From an uncultured Rothia sp. (GTDB lineage Bacteria > Actinomycetota > Actinomycetes > Actinomycetales > Micrococcaceae): 64,000 nt of DNA. Under the pieces are notes generated by a model. It saw only the letters and a list, made by a program, of their open reading frames with translations, ran no database searches and was not told the origin of the DNA. The translations under genes were made by a program, and so were the position numbers. The stretch's first letter is position 1. Each line of letters starts with the position of its first letter. Of the stretch, positions 35,201 to 42,401 are shown one piece after another. The stretch spans positions 62,001 through 126,000 of the forward strand of contig CAMIIO010000004.1 in NCBI GenBank assembly GCA_946221065.1, given 5' to 3'.

Positions 35201-36104
35201 TCACGATACCAACACCGGTCAAGAATGGAACCCACTACAGCACCTCTCCCCACACCAGGGTAAATTCAGTATCTACAACTCTTTCCTTTCCGAATACGGT
35301 GTGATGGGCTTTGAGTACGGCTACTCTGTAGAACGCCCCGATTCACTCGTACTGTGGGAAGCGCAGTTTGGTGACTTCGCCAATGGTGCGCAGACCATCG
35401 TGGATGAATTCATCTCATCGGCAGAGCAGAAGTGGGCACAGCGTTCCTCCTTAGTGTTGCTACTGCCTCACGGATTTGAAGGCCAGGGACCGGACCACTC
35501 ATCTGCCCGCCAGGAACGCTATTTGCAGCTATGCGCCGAGAACAATATGACCGTTGCAGTCCCTTCCACTCCGGCGTCGTATTTCCATCTGCTGCGTCTG
35601 CAGGCTCACTCACGTCCTCACAAGCCGCTGATTGTGTTCACGCCCAAGCAGCTCTTGCGTTTGAAGGCCGCAGCTTCCAGTGTTGCAGATTTCACTGAGG
35701 GATCATTCCAGCCGGTGATTTCCGATCAGGCGGATCTCAACGCCGACGACGTGACTAAGGTGGTGTTCGTTTCCGGCCGTCTTTACTACGATTTGGCTGC
35801 TCACCGGGATAAGCATCAGGATAGCTCAACCTCTATTGTGCGTTTGGAACAGTTGTACCCGCTCCCAGTTGAAGAGATTCAGGCGGAGCTGGCAAAGTAT
35901 CCCAACGCAGAAGACATTGTGTGGGCACAGGACGAACCTGCCAACCAGGGACAGTGGCCGTTCCTGGCAGTAAATCTGCTTCCTGAGCTAGATGTGCGTA
36001 TGCGGTTGGCTTCCCGCCCGGCAGCGGCTTCCCCAGCTGCAGGTACAGGTAAGCGTCACGCGGCAGAACTCGAAAATCTTATTAGTGAGGTTTTTGAGGG
36101 CTAG
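32277..36104 (+). CDS. kgd: Multifunctional 2-oxoglutarate dehydrogenase/decarboxylase (Kgd, E1 with fused E2-like domain)
   Basis: A 1,275-residue enzyme of the TCA cycle. The N-terminal segment (FAGNEWLVEELYEQFQQD) and a ~120-residue Ala/Ser/Thr/Lys-rich linker precede an E2-type succinyltransferase domain (about residues 165-390) with the catalytic STYDHRVIQGAG. The ThDP-dependent E1 half follows, with HRGRLNVLTNIAG, HGDAAFAGQGVV and VNNQVGFTT. This is the actinobacterial layout (Kgd/OdhA), with no lipoyl domain, so lipoyl groups come from another E2. In mycobacteria and corynebacteria it is inhibited by the FHA protein GarA/OdhI (established there). The ATG at 32277 is given; a GTG at 32301 with GGAAGAGG upstream may be the true start. 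Confidence 0.96.
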   Translation: MYGRGVVTVPNSPEHHVPQEFAGNEWLVEELYEQFQQDKNSVEKKWWPIFEQMQGNNTAPASSNSSTDQAEATVKKAPTDVALASSRSKTEPKQPQGRDSKTSKTPALTTQAADETSASSPSTSQKKAVKTTMTASAESDAPKEPAQDKEVPLRGPAKAVATTMEESLSVPTATTVRAVPAKVLIDNRMAINDYLKRTRGGKVSFTHIIGYAVIRAAAAIPSMNVLYGHNDKGKPVAIHPAHINFGLAIDLPRPDGSRNLVVPNVKGAEELSFSEFWKAYDDIVKRGRDGKLGIEDFRGTTISLTNPGGIGTVHSVPRLSKGQACIVGVGALNYPAEFRGASEKTIAQQGISKIITLTSTYDHRVIQGAGSGEFLRQIEHYLLGGDDFYDQIFKDLRIPFEPVRWAVDNQVNPESEISKVARIQQLIHAYRVRGHLIAQTNPIGYKMLSHPDLRIENYGLTLWDLDRIWPTGGFGDKDFLSLRRILELLKEAYCRTLGVEYMHCEDPEQREWFQKQLEHGYTKPSREEQFRVLGKLNAAEAFETFLQTKYLGQKRFSLEGGESLIPLLDSVISEAADAGLAGVGIGMAHRGRLNVLTNIAGKSYAQIFREFEGEMDPRLTGGSGDVKYHLGTEGEFTSDNGNQTQVYLAANPSHLEAANTVLEGIVRAKQDLLEESGNEMPFPVLPILVHGDAAFAGQGVVMETLQMSQLKGYTTGGTVHIVVNNQVGFTTTPADGRTATYSTDIARMIQAPVFHVNADDPEAVVRAGRLAFEYRQKFNKDVIIDMLCYRRRGHNEADDPSMTQPDMYKLIGDLNSTRKIYTESLVGRGDITRDEADRALKDYQERLEQIFTETHEAQASKTPLVTADAAAVSNIERPAAQQSEDSVNVPETTAISAEILKHIGDAFVNYPEGFEPHKKLKKVLEQRQQMATEGGINWGFGELAAFASLLEEGVDVRMSGQDSQRGTFVQRHAVLHDTNTGQEWNPLQHLSPHQGKFSIYNSFLSEYGVMGFEYGYSVERPDSLVLWEAQFGDFANGAQTIVDEFISSAEQKWAQRSSLVLLLPHGFEGQGPDHSSARQERYLQLCAENNMTVAVPSTPASYFHLLRLQAHSRPHKPLIVFTPKQLLRLKAAASSVADFTEGSFQPVISDQADLNADDVTKVVFVSGRLYYDLAAHRDKHQDSSTSIVRLEQLYPLPVEEIQAELAKYPNAEDIVWAQDEPANQGQWPFLAVNLLPELDVRMRLASRPAAASPAAGTGKRHAAELENLISEVFEG

Positions 36105-36119
36105 CCGTTTATTCCTTTG

Positions 36120-36183
36120 ACCGATGCCGCTTTATCTGTTAGCAGATGAAGCGGCATCGGTATATCAAATACTTTGATTTTTT
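36120..36183 (+). terminator. Tandem hairpins after kgd
   Basis: A very long stem, ACCGATGCCGCTTTATCTG (36120-36138) against its complement ending at 36161, has 19 bp with one wobble and a four-base loop but only a short T/A stretch after it. It is followed directly by a second small stem ATCAAA/TTTGAT (36164-36178) with five T residues. Together they are a strong terminator for kgd, the first possibly also protecting the mRNA 3' end. Confidence 0.85.
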
Positions 36184-36214
36184 GGGGCATTACCCTAAAT
36201 TGGGGTACACACCC

Positions 36215-36238
36215 GGTTAAGAAAGATTATTCTTAACC
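36215..36238. promoter_or_regulatory. Perfect inverted repeat upstream of SGNH hydrolase
   Basis: GGTTAAGAA (36215-36223) and TTCTTAACC (36230-36238) are perfect 9-bp arms around AGATTA, ending 36 bases before the ATG at 36274. The position and the lack of a T run suit an operator better than a terminator. No regulator is identified. Confidence 0.5.
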
Positions 36239-36273
36239 TAGACCATCAACGATTTGTAGCGTTGCCGTGTTTT

Positions 36274-36891
36274 ATGACAGAAAGATTCTCAGTGGATCAG
36301 CGAAAAATTCGACTTGTTGCAGTAGGCGATGACCTCCTAGCCGGTGTGGGCGATCCCCGTGCCTTGGGCTGGTTTGGTCGAGTGCTTGCGCGCACCCCCC
36401 AACATACCGCTTCCTTGGCCGCTTATAACCTTGCGGCACCGGGGGAAGGCACCGAGCTGTTGAACGGACGCTGGTTCGATGAAGCAAGTCGACGTTTTGG
36501 TCAGGGAACCGATAATCGTTTGGTCATTGCCCCTTCTACTTTTGATGTTGACCTAGATATCACTAGTGCCCGTAGCCGTCTGAATCTGGCGAATATTGTG
36601 GATATGGCTTCTCAGAATAATGTGAAGGTTCTTGTGGTTGGTCCTCCCCCCACCCTAGATGCCGATCGTAACCGACGCATTGCCGATTTGAATGCCGCTT
36701 ATTCTGATGTGGTGACTCGGCGCAATCATGTGTATGTGGATACTTTTAACCCGCTTCTTCACCACGAACAGTGGCGTAATGATTTAGCGGCTAGTGATGG
36801 TAAGCCCGGGCAGTCGGGGTACGGTCTAATTGCGTGGTTGGTGCTTCACCGTGGTTGGTATAGCTGGCTCAATTTGCCAGAGCCGGTATAA
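36274..36891 (+). CDS. SGNH/GDSL-type hydrolase
   Basis: A 205-residue protein with the block-I motif in LVAVGDDLLAGVGDPR (GDD in place of GDS), a possible block-III glycine/asparagine region (NNVKVLVVGPPPTLD), and a catalytic Asp-x-x-His candidate near the C-terminus (HHEQW region or GYGLIAWLVLH). The change of the nucleophile serine to aspartate is notable: a true GDSL serine is not present in block I, so the hydrolase activity is uncertain. No signal peptide is seen. ATG at 36274 is chosen; a TTG at 36262 in frame is possible. It stands alone between kgd and bL37. Confidence 0.65.
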   Translation: MTERFSVDQRKIRLVAVGDDLLAGVGDPRALGWFGRVLARTPQHTASLAAYNLAAPGEGTELLNGRWFDEASRRFGQGTDNRLVIAPSTFDVDLDITSARSRLNLANIVDMASQNNVKVLVVGPPPTLDADRNRRIADLNAAYSDVVTRRNHVYVDTFNPLLHHEQWRNDLAASDGKPGQSGYGLIAWLVLHRGWYSWLNLPEPV

Positions 36892-36970
36892 GCTCACACT
36901 AAACTCCTGCTAACTTTTCTTGTTCTTCAGGTGCATTTGCGGGATGATTATGCGAAAATAGACGGCAGTG

Positions 36971-36987
36971 TCTCGAAAATTTCGAGA
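36971..36987. promoter_or_regulatory. Perfect palindrome upstream of bL37
   Basis: TCTCGAAA and TTTCGAGA are perfect 8-bp arms around a single central A, 66 bases before the bL37 start. It could be an operator. It does not match the Zur-like box at 29222 or the LexA consensus. Confidence 0.5.
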
Positions 36988-37052
36988 TGGCAGAGATAAA
37001 GATGTGAAAATTTCTTTTAGCTACCCTGCCTTTAATTCACAAGGAGGCTCTC

Positions 37053-37127
37053 ATGAGCAAGCGAGGCCGTAAGCGCAAGGATCGCCGTAAGAATAATGCT
37101 AACCACGGTAAGCGTCCTAATTCTTAA
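37053..37127 (+). CDS. 50S ribosomal protein bL37
   Basis: A 24-codon gene with a strong AAGGAGG ribosome-binding site five bases before the ATG. The peptide begins MSKRGRKRKDRR and ends NHGKRPNS, matching the tiny, very basic actinobacterial large-subunit protein bL37 first seen in mycobacterial ribosome structures (known family; the match is from memory). It binds 23S rRNA. It sits between kgd/SGNH and the SigH-RshA pair, and is followed by a strong terminator. It is easily missed because of its length. Confidence 0.9.
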   Translation: MSKRGRKRKDRRKNNANHGKRPNS

Positions 37128-37148
37128 GGTTTGACCCGTTCAAACAAT

Positions 37149-37186
37149 TCAGGCTCCGAGTCTTTTGACTTGGAGCCTGATTTTTT
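37149..37186 (+). terminator. Intrinsic terminator after bL37
   Basis: TCAGGCTCCGAGTC pairs with GACTTGGAGCCTGA (14 bp, one wobble, TTTT loop) and is followed by six T residues. It lies 21 bases after the bL37 stop. Confidence 0.95.
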
Positions 37187-37241
37187 GTTATCGGATTTTT
37201 CTCGAATTTTCCGCATTCTCTTTGTCGGGTTGTAAAAAGAT

Positions 37242-37505
37242 TTACGCGTTAGAAGATGATTCTGAGTCAATGTTCTTAAGCTTTTCCCAAATTTTATGTT
37301 TAAGGCTCTCCGGCGCAGTTTCACAGCAGGAGCGTTTAACAACGCTGCGAATCACGCATTCGAGGTCGTATTCACTAGAGCACTCGGTACAGCTTTGAAG
37401 ATGCTGGTCCATCTCTTGTAATTCTTGGCAGGAAAGAGCCCCGTCAAGGTATTCATAAATGTGCCCGAGTTTCTGGGGACAGTGTGCAGCGGGGTTCTCT
37501 GACAT
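37242..37505 (-). CDS. rshA: Zinc-binding anti-sigma factor of SigH (RshA/RsrA type)
   Basis: An 87-residue ZAS-family anti-sigma factor. The conserved redox and zinc motif is visible as HLQSCTECSSE (H-x3-C-x2-C), with AAHCPQKLGHIYEYLDG upstream, and a C-terminal ECVIRSVVKRSCCE. When oxidised, the cysteines form a disulfide and the sigma factor is released (established for RsrA and RshA). ATG at 37505 is chosen; its ribosome-binding site AGAAGGGA lies in the end of sigH and it overlaps the sigH stop region. The open frame reaches 37574 in a different context. It follows sigH, the usual order. Confidence 0.92.
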   Translation of the reverse strand: MSENPAAHCPQKLGHIYEYLDGALSCQELQEMDQHLQSCTECSSEYDLECVIRSVVKRSCCETAPESLKHKIWEKLKNIDSESSSNA

Positions 37506-37506
37506 C

Positions 37507-38160
37507 TTATTTTCCCTTCTGGGTCTGTGCTGAGGTAGTAATACCTTGTTCTTGCGCGTAATCGGTGAGGGCATCGCGCAGAAGTTTTCTTCCGCGGTGG
37601 AGCCTGGACATAACGGTTCCCAGCGGAGTTCCCATAATGTCTGAAATCTCTTTATATGAGAATCCTTCTACGTCGGAGTAGTACACGGCCATGCGAAAAT
37701 CTTCCGGAATATTTTGAAGCGCACGTTTGACGTCGTCATCGGGGAGCCTGTTAAGAGCTTCCGCCTCTGCAGAGAGGAGCCCGACGGCGGAGTGTGAGCT
37801 GGCTTGTGCCAGCTGCCAGTCTTCTACGGTGTCGGTATGCGCCTGGTAGGGCTCTCGCTGACGTTTTCGGTAAAGGTTAATGTAGGTGTTGGTGAGGATG
37901 CGGTACAGCCAGGCTTTGAGGTTAGTGCCGGGAGCGTATTGATGGAAAGCGGAAAAAGCTTTCATGTAAGCCTCTTGGACGAGGTCTTCTGCATCTGCGG
38001 GGTTACGAGCCATCCGCAAGGCTGCTGCATAGAGCTGGTCTACATATTGCATGGCGTCTCGTTCAAAGCGAGCTTTACGTTGAGCATCGGTTTCTGGTGT
38101 ATGCTCGGTGGGGTTCTCGCGCGCTGTGGTATCTGGCTGCGTGAGATATTGTGAGGCCAT
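37507..38160 (-). CDS. sigH: ECF sigma factor SigH/SigR (thiol-oxidative stress)
   Basis: A 217-residue group-4 sigma factor. Region 2 covers DQLYAAALRMARNPADAEDLVQEAYMKAF through LKAWLYRILTNTYINLYRKR, and region 4 has EGFSYKEISDIMGTPLGTVMSRLHRGRKLL as the helix-turn-helix. The acidic spacer between them is normal. It is paired with an RshA-type anti-sigma factor immediately downstream and overlaps with it. A mirrored SigH-type promoter lies about 120 bases upstream, which suggests autoregulation. SigH in actinobacteria controls thioredoxin, thiol and heat-stress genes. The start at 38160 is the first ATG after the promoter. Confidence 0.93.
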   Translation of the reverse strand: MASQYLTQPDTTARENPTEHTPETDAQRKARFERDAMQYVDQLYAAALRMARNPADAEDLVQEAYMKAFSAFHQYAPGTNLKAWLYRILTNTYINLYRKRQREPYQAHTDTVEDWQLAQASSHSAVGLLSAEAEALNRLPDDDVKRALQNIPEDFRMAVYYSDVEGFSYKEISDIMGTPLGTVMSRLHRGRKLLRDALTDYAQEQGITTSAQTQKGK

Positions 38161-38269
38161 GAGGGCGTCCTTTGCTGGTTAGGTGCCAGGAAACGGGTTT
38201 CTTTTCATCTTAGAGAAAGCAAGAGATCCGTTCCAGAGAGTTCCGTGCGGAGCGGCAGGGCTTCTCTCA

Positions 38270-38304
38270 GGGAATGTAACTTCGTAACGTACCGGTTTAT
38301 TTCC
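38270..38304. promoter_or_regulatory. Overlapping divergent SigH-type promoters
   Basis: On the plus strand GGAAT (38271-38275) is followed 19 bases later by GTT (38295-38297). On the minus strand GGAAA (38304-38300) is followed 19 bases later by GTT (38280-38278). Both fit the SigR/SigH pattern GGAAT-N18/19-GTT, and they face doxX and sigH. Confidence 0.6.
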
Positions 38305-38416
38305 ATTTTTGTTGGGGGCACGGAAGTTTTTAGGAAAAATCGGTGCGTGTGCTTAGTATTATTAAGGTAGAAATTTCCCATTATAAGAGTTCCGGCGTGT
38401 TCCGGTAGGAGGAAAA

Positions 38417-38932
38417 ATGTCATTAGTTCGTAAATTTGCTCGTCCTGTTCTAGCCTCTAGCTTTGTCCTTTCGGGTGTGGAGCGCTTGAAGAGCCCTGCC
38501 GATGCCAACGTTCATTTGGCAAAAGCTATTGATTTGGCGGCTAAAGCTAACCCGCAGTTGGCCGTATTGCGCGGACAGGAAAAGCTTATTGGTCAGGCTC
38601 TCGCTGGGGCACAGGTTGCCGCGGGTACTTTGTTTGCTCTGGGTAAGCTCCCCCGCATCTCATCTACCGTACTGCTAGCTACCGGGGCTACTAACGCTTA
38701 TGTTGAGTACCGCGCCACCGAGGCAAATACTAAGGATGAGAAGAAGACTCGTGCCCGCTCAGCATTGACCAACGCCTCTTTGCTCGGAGCTATTGCTATT
38801 ACGGCTGTAGACACGGACGGCAACCCTTCGCTGGCTTGGCGCGCTAATAAGCTCGGTCACGATATTGCTAAGAAGTCTGAGAAGATTGGATCCGATATCA
38901 AGGATAAATCTGAGGATTTGCTCAGTCGCTAA
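38417..38932 (+). CDS. DoxX-family membrane protein
   Basis: A 171-residue membrane protein of the DoxX family with a long ribosome-binding site TAGGAGG before the ATG. It has an N-terminal FARPVLASSFVLSGVERLKS, two or three central hydrophobic helices (VLRGQEKLIGQALAGAQV, FALGKLPRISSTVLLATG), and a lysine-rich C-terminal tail (KKSEKIGSDIKDKSEDLL). DoxX members are linked to thiol-stress resistance in mycobacteria (with SseA and SodA, established there). Position opposite sigH, with a SigH-type promoter between them, fits such a role. A terminator follows 17 bases after the stop. Confidence 0.85.
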   Translation: MSLVRKFARPVLASSFVLSGVERLKSPADANVHLAKAIDLAAKANPQLAVLRGQEKLIGQALAGAQVAAGTLFALGKLPRISSTVLLATGATNAYVEYRATEANTKDEKKTRARSALTNASLLGAIAITAVDTDGNPSLAWRANKLGHDIAKKSEKIGSDIKDKSEDLLSR

Positions 38933-38948
38933 TTTTCTCCAATCTCAC

Positions 38949-38985
38949 GTGGGGCTCCGTTGAAGAGGACGGAGTCCCACTTTTT
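38949..38985 (+). terminator. Intrinsic terminator after doxX
   Basis: GTGGGGCTCCGT pairs with ACGGAGTCCCAC (12 bp, one wobble, eight-base loop) and is followed by five T residues. Confidence 0.9.
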
Positions 38986-39053
38986 ATACAATGGTGTAAA
39001 GAGCATGGTTTTATCCATTCAATTTCACCCTCGTTTTTCTTCCAAGGAGTTTT

Positions 39054-40433
39054 GTGCCTTCCCCGCTTGATGTTCCGCTTCCCTCCGCTGCCAGTGCCAA
39101 TTGGCAGGCTCCTACCTGCGCCCATATACACGGCGGTGAAGCTACCGTGAAAATTCCGGGGTCAAAGTCTTTGACTAATCGTTTCTTATTGCTGGCCGCG
39201 CTGGCGCAGAGTGAGTCTGTGGTGCGAGCGCCATTAATCTCGCGTGATACCCGGTTGATGATGGGTGCTCTTGAGGCTCTGGGTGCTTCATTTGAGATTC
39301 AGGTGAGCGATAGTGGCGAAGTGGAATTAGTACGTGTTACCCCCTTGAACCCTGCTGCGGGAGAGGTACGTGCTTCGATTGATACGGGCTTAGCAGGAAA
39401 CGTGATGCGTTTTGTGCCGCCTGTTGCCGCACTCTTTTCGGGAGAGATTTCTTTTGACGGCGATGCTCACGCGCGCAAACGTCCCATGGGTCCGGTTATT
39501 CAGGCATTACGCGATTTAGGGGTCACTGTTGATGACGGCGCTACGGGGGCGCTTCCTTTTACTTTGCGTCCCAGTGGGAAGATTTCCGCAACCCATGTAG
39601 TGATTGATAGCTCGGGGTCTTCCCAGTTCCTCTCTGGATTGCTCATGGCAGGTGCCCGCTTCCAGCAGGGGCTAACCATCGTTCACGAGGGAACATCTAT
39701 CCCCTCAATGCCGCATATTGAGATGACTCTGGAGGTGCTCCGGTTCGTGGGGGTTGAGGTGCAGCAACTCTCCCCTACCCGCTGGTTTGTTCCGCCTACT
39801 GATTTTGCCGGGTTCGACGTCGTGGTGGAGCCTGATCTTTCAAATGCGGGACCGTTCTTAGCGGCGGCAACACTTCTTGGTTCTTCTGTGACGGTTCCTC
39901 ATTGGCCGCTTCACACCACGCAGGGCGGAGATTTATGGCGAGAAATTTTGCCGCGTTTCGGTGCTGAGGTGAGTCTATCAGAGCAGGGGCTTACCGTGCG
40001 CGGGCCGCAGCGCGATGCCGGTGCTCAGCTTCCCGGACTGGACTATGATCTCGCGGTAGCCGGTGAGTTGGCGCCCACACTTGCCGCATTATGTGCATTG
40101 GCAGGTGAGCCTAGCAAGATTCGTGGTATCGCTCATCTGCGCGGTCACGAGACAAATCGACTTAAGGCTCTTACCACCGAGTTCAATCGGTTAGGCGGGG
40201 TCTGCGAAGAAACAAGCGATGGGATTCGTCTGCTCGCACCGGTACATCATGGCGGGTTATTTCATACCTACGATGATCACCGCATGGCAACCGCCGGCGC
40301 GATCGTTGGCTTGATCGTTCCGGACGTCGTCGTGGAAAATATTGGCACCACCGCCAAAACCCTTCCTCAATTCCAGCATCTGTGGGAAACCATGGTGCAT
40401 GATCTCACAGAAACTCAACAGCATGGTGCGTAA
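39054..40433 (+). CDS. aroA: 3-phosphoshikimate 1-carboxyvinyltransferase (EPSP synthase)
   Basis: Sixth step of the shikimate pathway: transfers enolpyruvyl from PEP to shikimate-3-phosphate. The N-terminal motif is PGSKSLTNRFLLLAALA, the PEP-binding region is DTGLAGNVMRFVPP, and RPMGPVIQALRDLG and YDDHRMATAGAIVGL are further active-site signatures. Length, 459 residues, is normal for an actinobacterium. GTG at 39054 has AAGGAG four bases upstream. It overlaps the next gene, rsgA, by 11 bases, and hisN follows, the order commonly seen beside sigH/rshA in actinobacteria. Sensitivity to glyphosate cannot be judged from the sequence alone. Confidence 0.95.
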   Translation: MPSPLDVPLPSAASANWQAPTCAHIHGGEATVKIPGSKSLTNRFLLLAALAQSESVVRAPLISRDTRLMMGALEALGASFEIQVSDSGEVELVRVTPLNPAAGEVRASIDTGLAGNVMRFVPPVAALFSGEISFDGDAHARKRPMGPVIQALRDLGVTVDDGATGALPFTLRPSGKISATHVVIDSSGSSQFLSGLLMAGARFQQGLTIVHEGTSIPSMPHIEMTLEVLRFVGVEVQQLSPTRWFVPPTDFAGFDVVVEPDLSNAGPFLAAATLLGSSVTVPHWPLHTTQGGDLWREILPRFGAEVSLSEQGLTVRGPQRDAGAQLPGLDYDLAVAGELAPTLAALCALAGEPSKIRGIAHLRGHETNRLKALTTEFNRLGGVCEETSDGIRLLAPVHHGGLFHTYDDHRMATAGAIVGLIVPDVVVENIGTTAKTLPQFQHLWETMVHDLTETQQHGA

Positions 40434-41514
40434 ACACTGGGATGAATCGCAAGTACGGGTACGCCCTAATAAAAAGGGCTCTCGCCCGCGCACCAAAGAT
40501 CGCCCTTCCTACAAAGATGCCCTTATTGGACGGATTGTTACCGTGGATCGCGGGCGCTATACTGCGATAGCCGACGAAGGAACCGCAGACGAACGAACTA
40601 TCACTGCGGTACGAGCCAAGGAGCTACGTCGTCAGCCGGTGGTAGTAGGTGACCTCGTGGCACTTGTCGGAGATACCTCGGGCGATGAAGGGACTCTAGC
40701 GCGTCTGGTACGTATTGAAGAGCGTTCCACCGTTCTACGCCGAAGCGCCGATGATACCGACCCCTACGAGCGCATAGTGGTAGCTAACGCCACACAAATG
40801 ATTATTGTGGTGGCCGCAGCCAATCCAGAACCCCGTACCGGATTTATTGACCGTTCACTCGTGGCAGCATTTGACGCCGGGATCCACCCCATCTTGTGCA
40901 TCACCAAAACAGACGTTAAGTATCCACAAAACCTCCTGGACTACTATGCTAATGCGGATCTACGCATTGTGCTTTCGCAGTCTCCTGGCGGCATCGCCCC
41001 CAGCGAAGAGGGGTCCGAAGGCCTTGATTCTGCCCTTGTGCAGAAAATTTCTGCCCTGCTTGATGGAGAGATTTCGGTGCTTCTGGGCCATTCTGGTGTG
41101 GGAAAATCCACGCTAGTCAATGCTCTGACCGGTGCAGAGCGAGATACTGGCCACGTTAATGCCGTGACCGGACGAGGAAGACACACTTCATCGTCTGCCG
41201 TCGCGCTCTCCCCCGACGACGCCGCAACGGGAACCTGGATTATCGACACCCCCGGAATCCGTTCCTTCGGTCTTGCACATATTCCTGCCGAAAACATTGT
41301 GGGGGCGTTCACCGAGTTAGCTCCGGTCAGCGCAGAATGCCCCCGCGCCTGCACACACTCTTCAACCGCTACCGGCTGCGCTATTGCCGACTACGTTTCT
41401 GCAGGTCATGCAGGGGAAAGCGGAGAAGCCCGTTTACAGTCACTGAGAAAATTACTGGGAGTAGAAGAGAATCTAGAGAGTGATTCCGAGAAGGAACTCG
41501 GTATTGTTGAATAA
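40423..41514 (+). CDS. rsgA: Small-ribosomal-subunit GTPase RsgA
   Basis: Circularly permuted GTPase that matures the 30S subunit. The order of G motifs is G4 (ITKTD) first, then G1 (GHSGVGKSTLVNAL) and G3 (DTPGIRSFGL), as expected. The N-terminal OB-fold (GRIVTVDRGRYTAIADEG) and the C-terminal zinc-binding CPRACTHSSTATGCAI are both present. The ATG at 40423 is chosen because it overlaps the aroA stop and gives 363 residues; the open frame runs on upstream in aroA. It is followed by hisN 32 bases later. Confidence 0.93.
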   Translation: MVRKHWDESQVRVRPNKKGSRPRTKDRPSYKDALIGRIVTVDRGRYTAIADEGTADERTITAVRAKELRRQPVVVGDLVALVGDTSGDEGTLARLVRIEERSTVLRRSADDTDPYERIVVANATQMIIVVAAANPEPRTGFIDRSLVAAFDAGIHPILCITKTDVKYPQNLLDYYANADLRIVLSQSPGGIAPSEEGSEGLDSALVQKISALLDGEISVLLGHSGVGKSTLVNALTGAERDTGHVNAVTGRGRHTSSSAVALSPDDAATGTWIIDTPGIRSFGLAHIPAENIVGAFTELAPVSAECPRACTHSSTATGCAIADYVSAGHAGESGEARLQSLRKLLGVEENLESDSEKELGIVE

Positions 41515-41546
41515 AGACATTTTTCCCAACCACAGAATGGTTCTTG

Positions 41547-42335
41547 ATGAGCGCTAATAAATATACCGATGACCTCCGACTAGCCCACGTGCTTGCCGAT
41601 AGTGTAGATCGCATGACTCTCACCAAGTTCCAGTCACACGACTTCACGGTGGAAACTAAACCCGACCTCACCCCCGTCACCGACGCTGATAAACAAGCTG
41701 AACAGCTTATCCGTAGCCAGCTTTCCCGCGTTCGTACTCGCGACGCCGTCATCGGTGAAGAATTCGGCACCACCGGCTCCTCCTCGCGGCAATGGATTAT
41801 TGACCCTATTGACGGCACCAAGAACTTTGTTCGCGGTGTGCCCGTCTGGGCAACCCTCATTGCCTTGGTAGAGGACGAGGTGCCGGTAGTTGGTCTGGTA
41901 TCCGCCCCGGCTCTTCAGCGCCGCTGGTGGGCAGCTCTTGACGGTGGCGCATACACCGGTCGCTCCATTGCCCAGGCGCGACGCATTCACGTTTCTCAGG
42001 TGCGCGATTTGGCCGACGCTTCGCTCTCTTTCTCTTCGCTCAGCGGTTGGAAAGAGCTGGGCAGGCGCGAGAAGTTCCTCGAACTCACCGATACAGTGTG
42101 GCGTACCCGCGCCTACGGCGATTTCTGGTCTTATTGCATGGTTGCTGAGGGCGCCGTGGATCTTGCCGCCGAGCCTGAGCTAAATCTGCACGATATGGCG
42201 GCGCTCGTACCTATTGTGCAGGAAGCGGGCGGAACTTTCACTTCGCTCGCCGGTGAACCCGGACCTTTTGGTGCCAATGCTCTCGCTACTAATTCACTGT
42301 TGCACGAGCAGGCACTCAAGTTTGTGGGCGATTAG
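41547..42335 (+). CDS. hisN: Histidinol-phosphatase (inositol-monophosphatase family)
   Basis: A 262-residue IMPase-fold phosphatase. The metal-binding motifs are visible: KPDLTPVTDADKQAE, IGEEFG, WIIDPIDGTKNFVRG, and the C-terminal EPELNLHDMAALVPIVQEAGG. Actinobacteria use this family, not a PHP enzyme, for the histidinol-phosphate step of histidine synthesis, and the aroA-rsgA-hisN order is typical. ATG at 41547 is the second codon of an open frame starting TTG at 41544. An inositol phosphatase role remains possible. Confidence 0.88.
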   Translation: MSANKYTDDLRLAHVLADSVDRMTLTKFQSHDFTVETKPDLTPVTDADKQAEQLIRSQLSRVRTRDAVIGEEFGTTGSSSRQWIIDPIDGTKNFVRGVPVWATLIALVEDEVPVVGLVSAPALQRRWWAALDGGAYTGRSIAQARRIHVSQVRDLADASLSFSSLSGWKELGRREKFLELTDTVWRTRAYGDFWSYCMVAEGAVDLAAEPELNLHDMAALVPIVQEAGGTFTSLAGEPGPFGANALATNSLLHEQALKFVGD

Positions 42336-42356
42336 AATCACTTGTTGTGAAGCGGA

Positions 42357-42381
42357 GGGGCGTAGTTTGTAGCTACGCCCC
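42357..42381. terminator. Hairpin between convergent hisN and DUF4190 genes
   Basis: GGGGCGTAG pairs with CTACGCCCC (9 bp, seven-base loop). No T run follows on either strand, so it is a probable but weak shared terminator. Confidence 0.55.
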
Positions 42382-42401
42382 CTTACGTTTGATGGGGTGC
42401 T

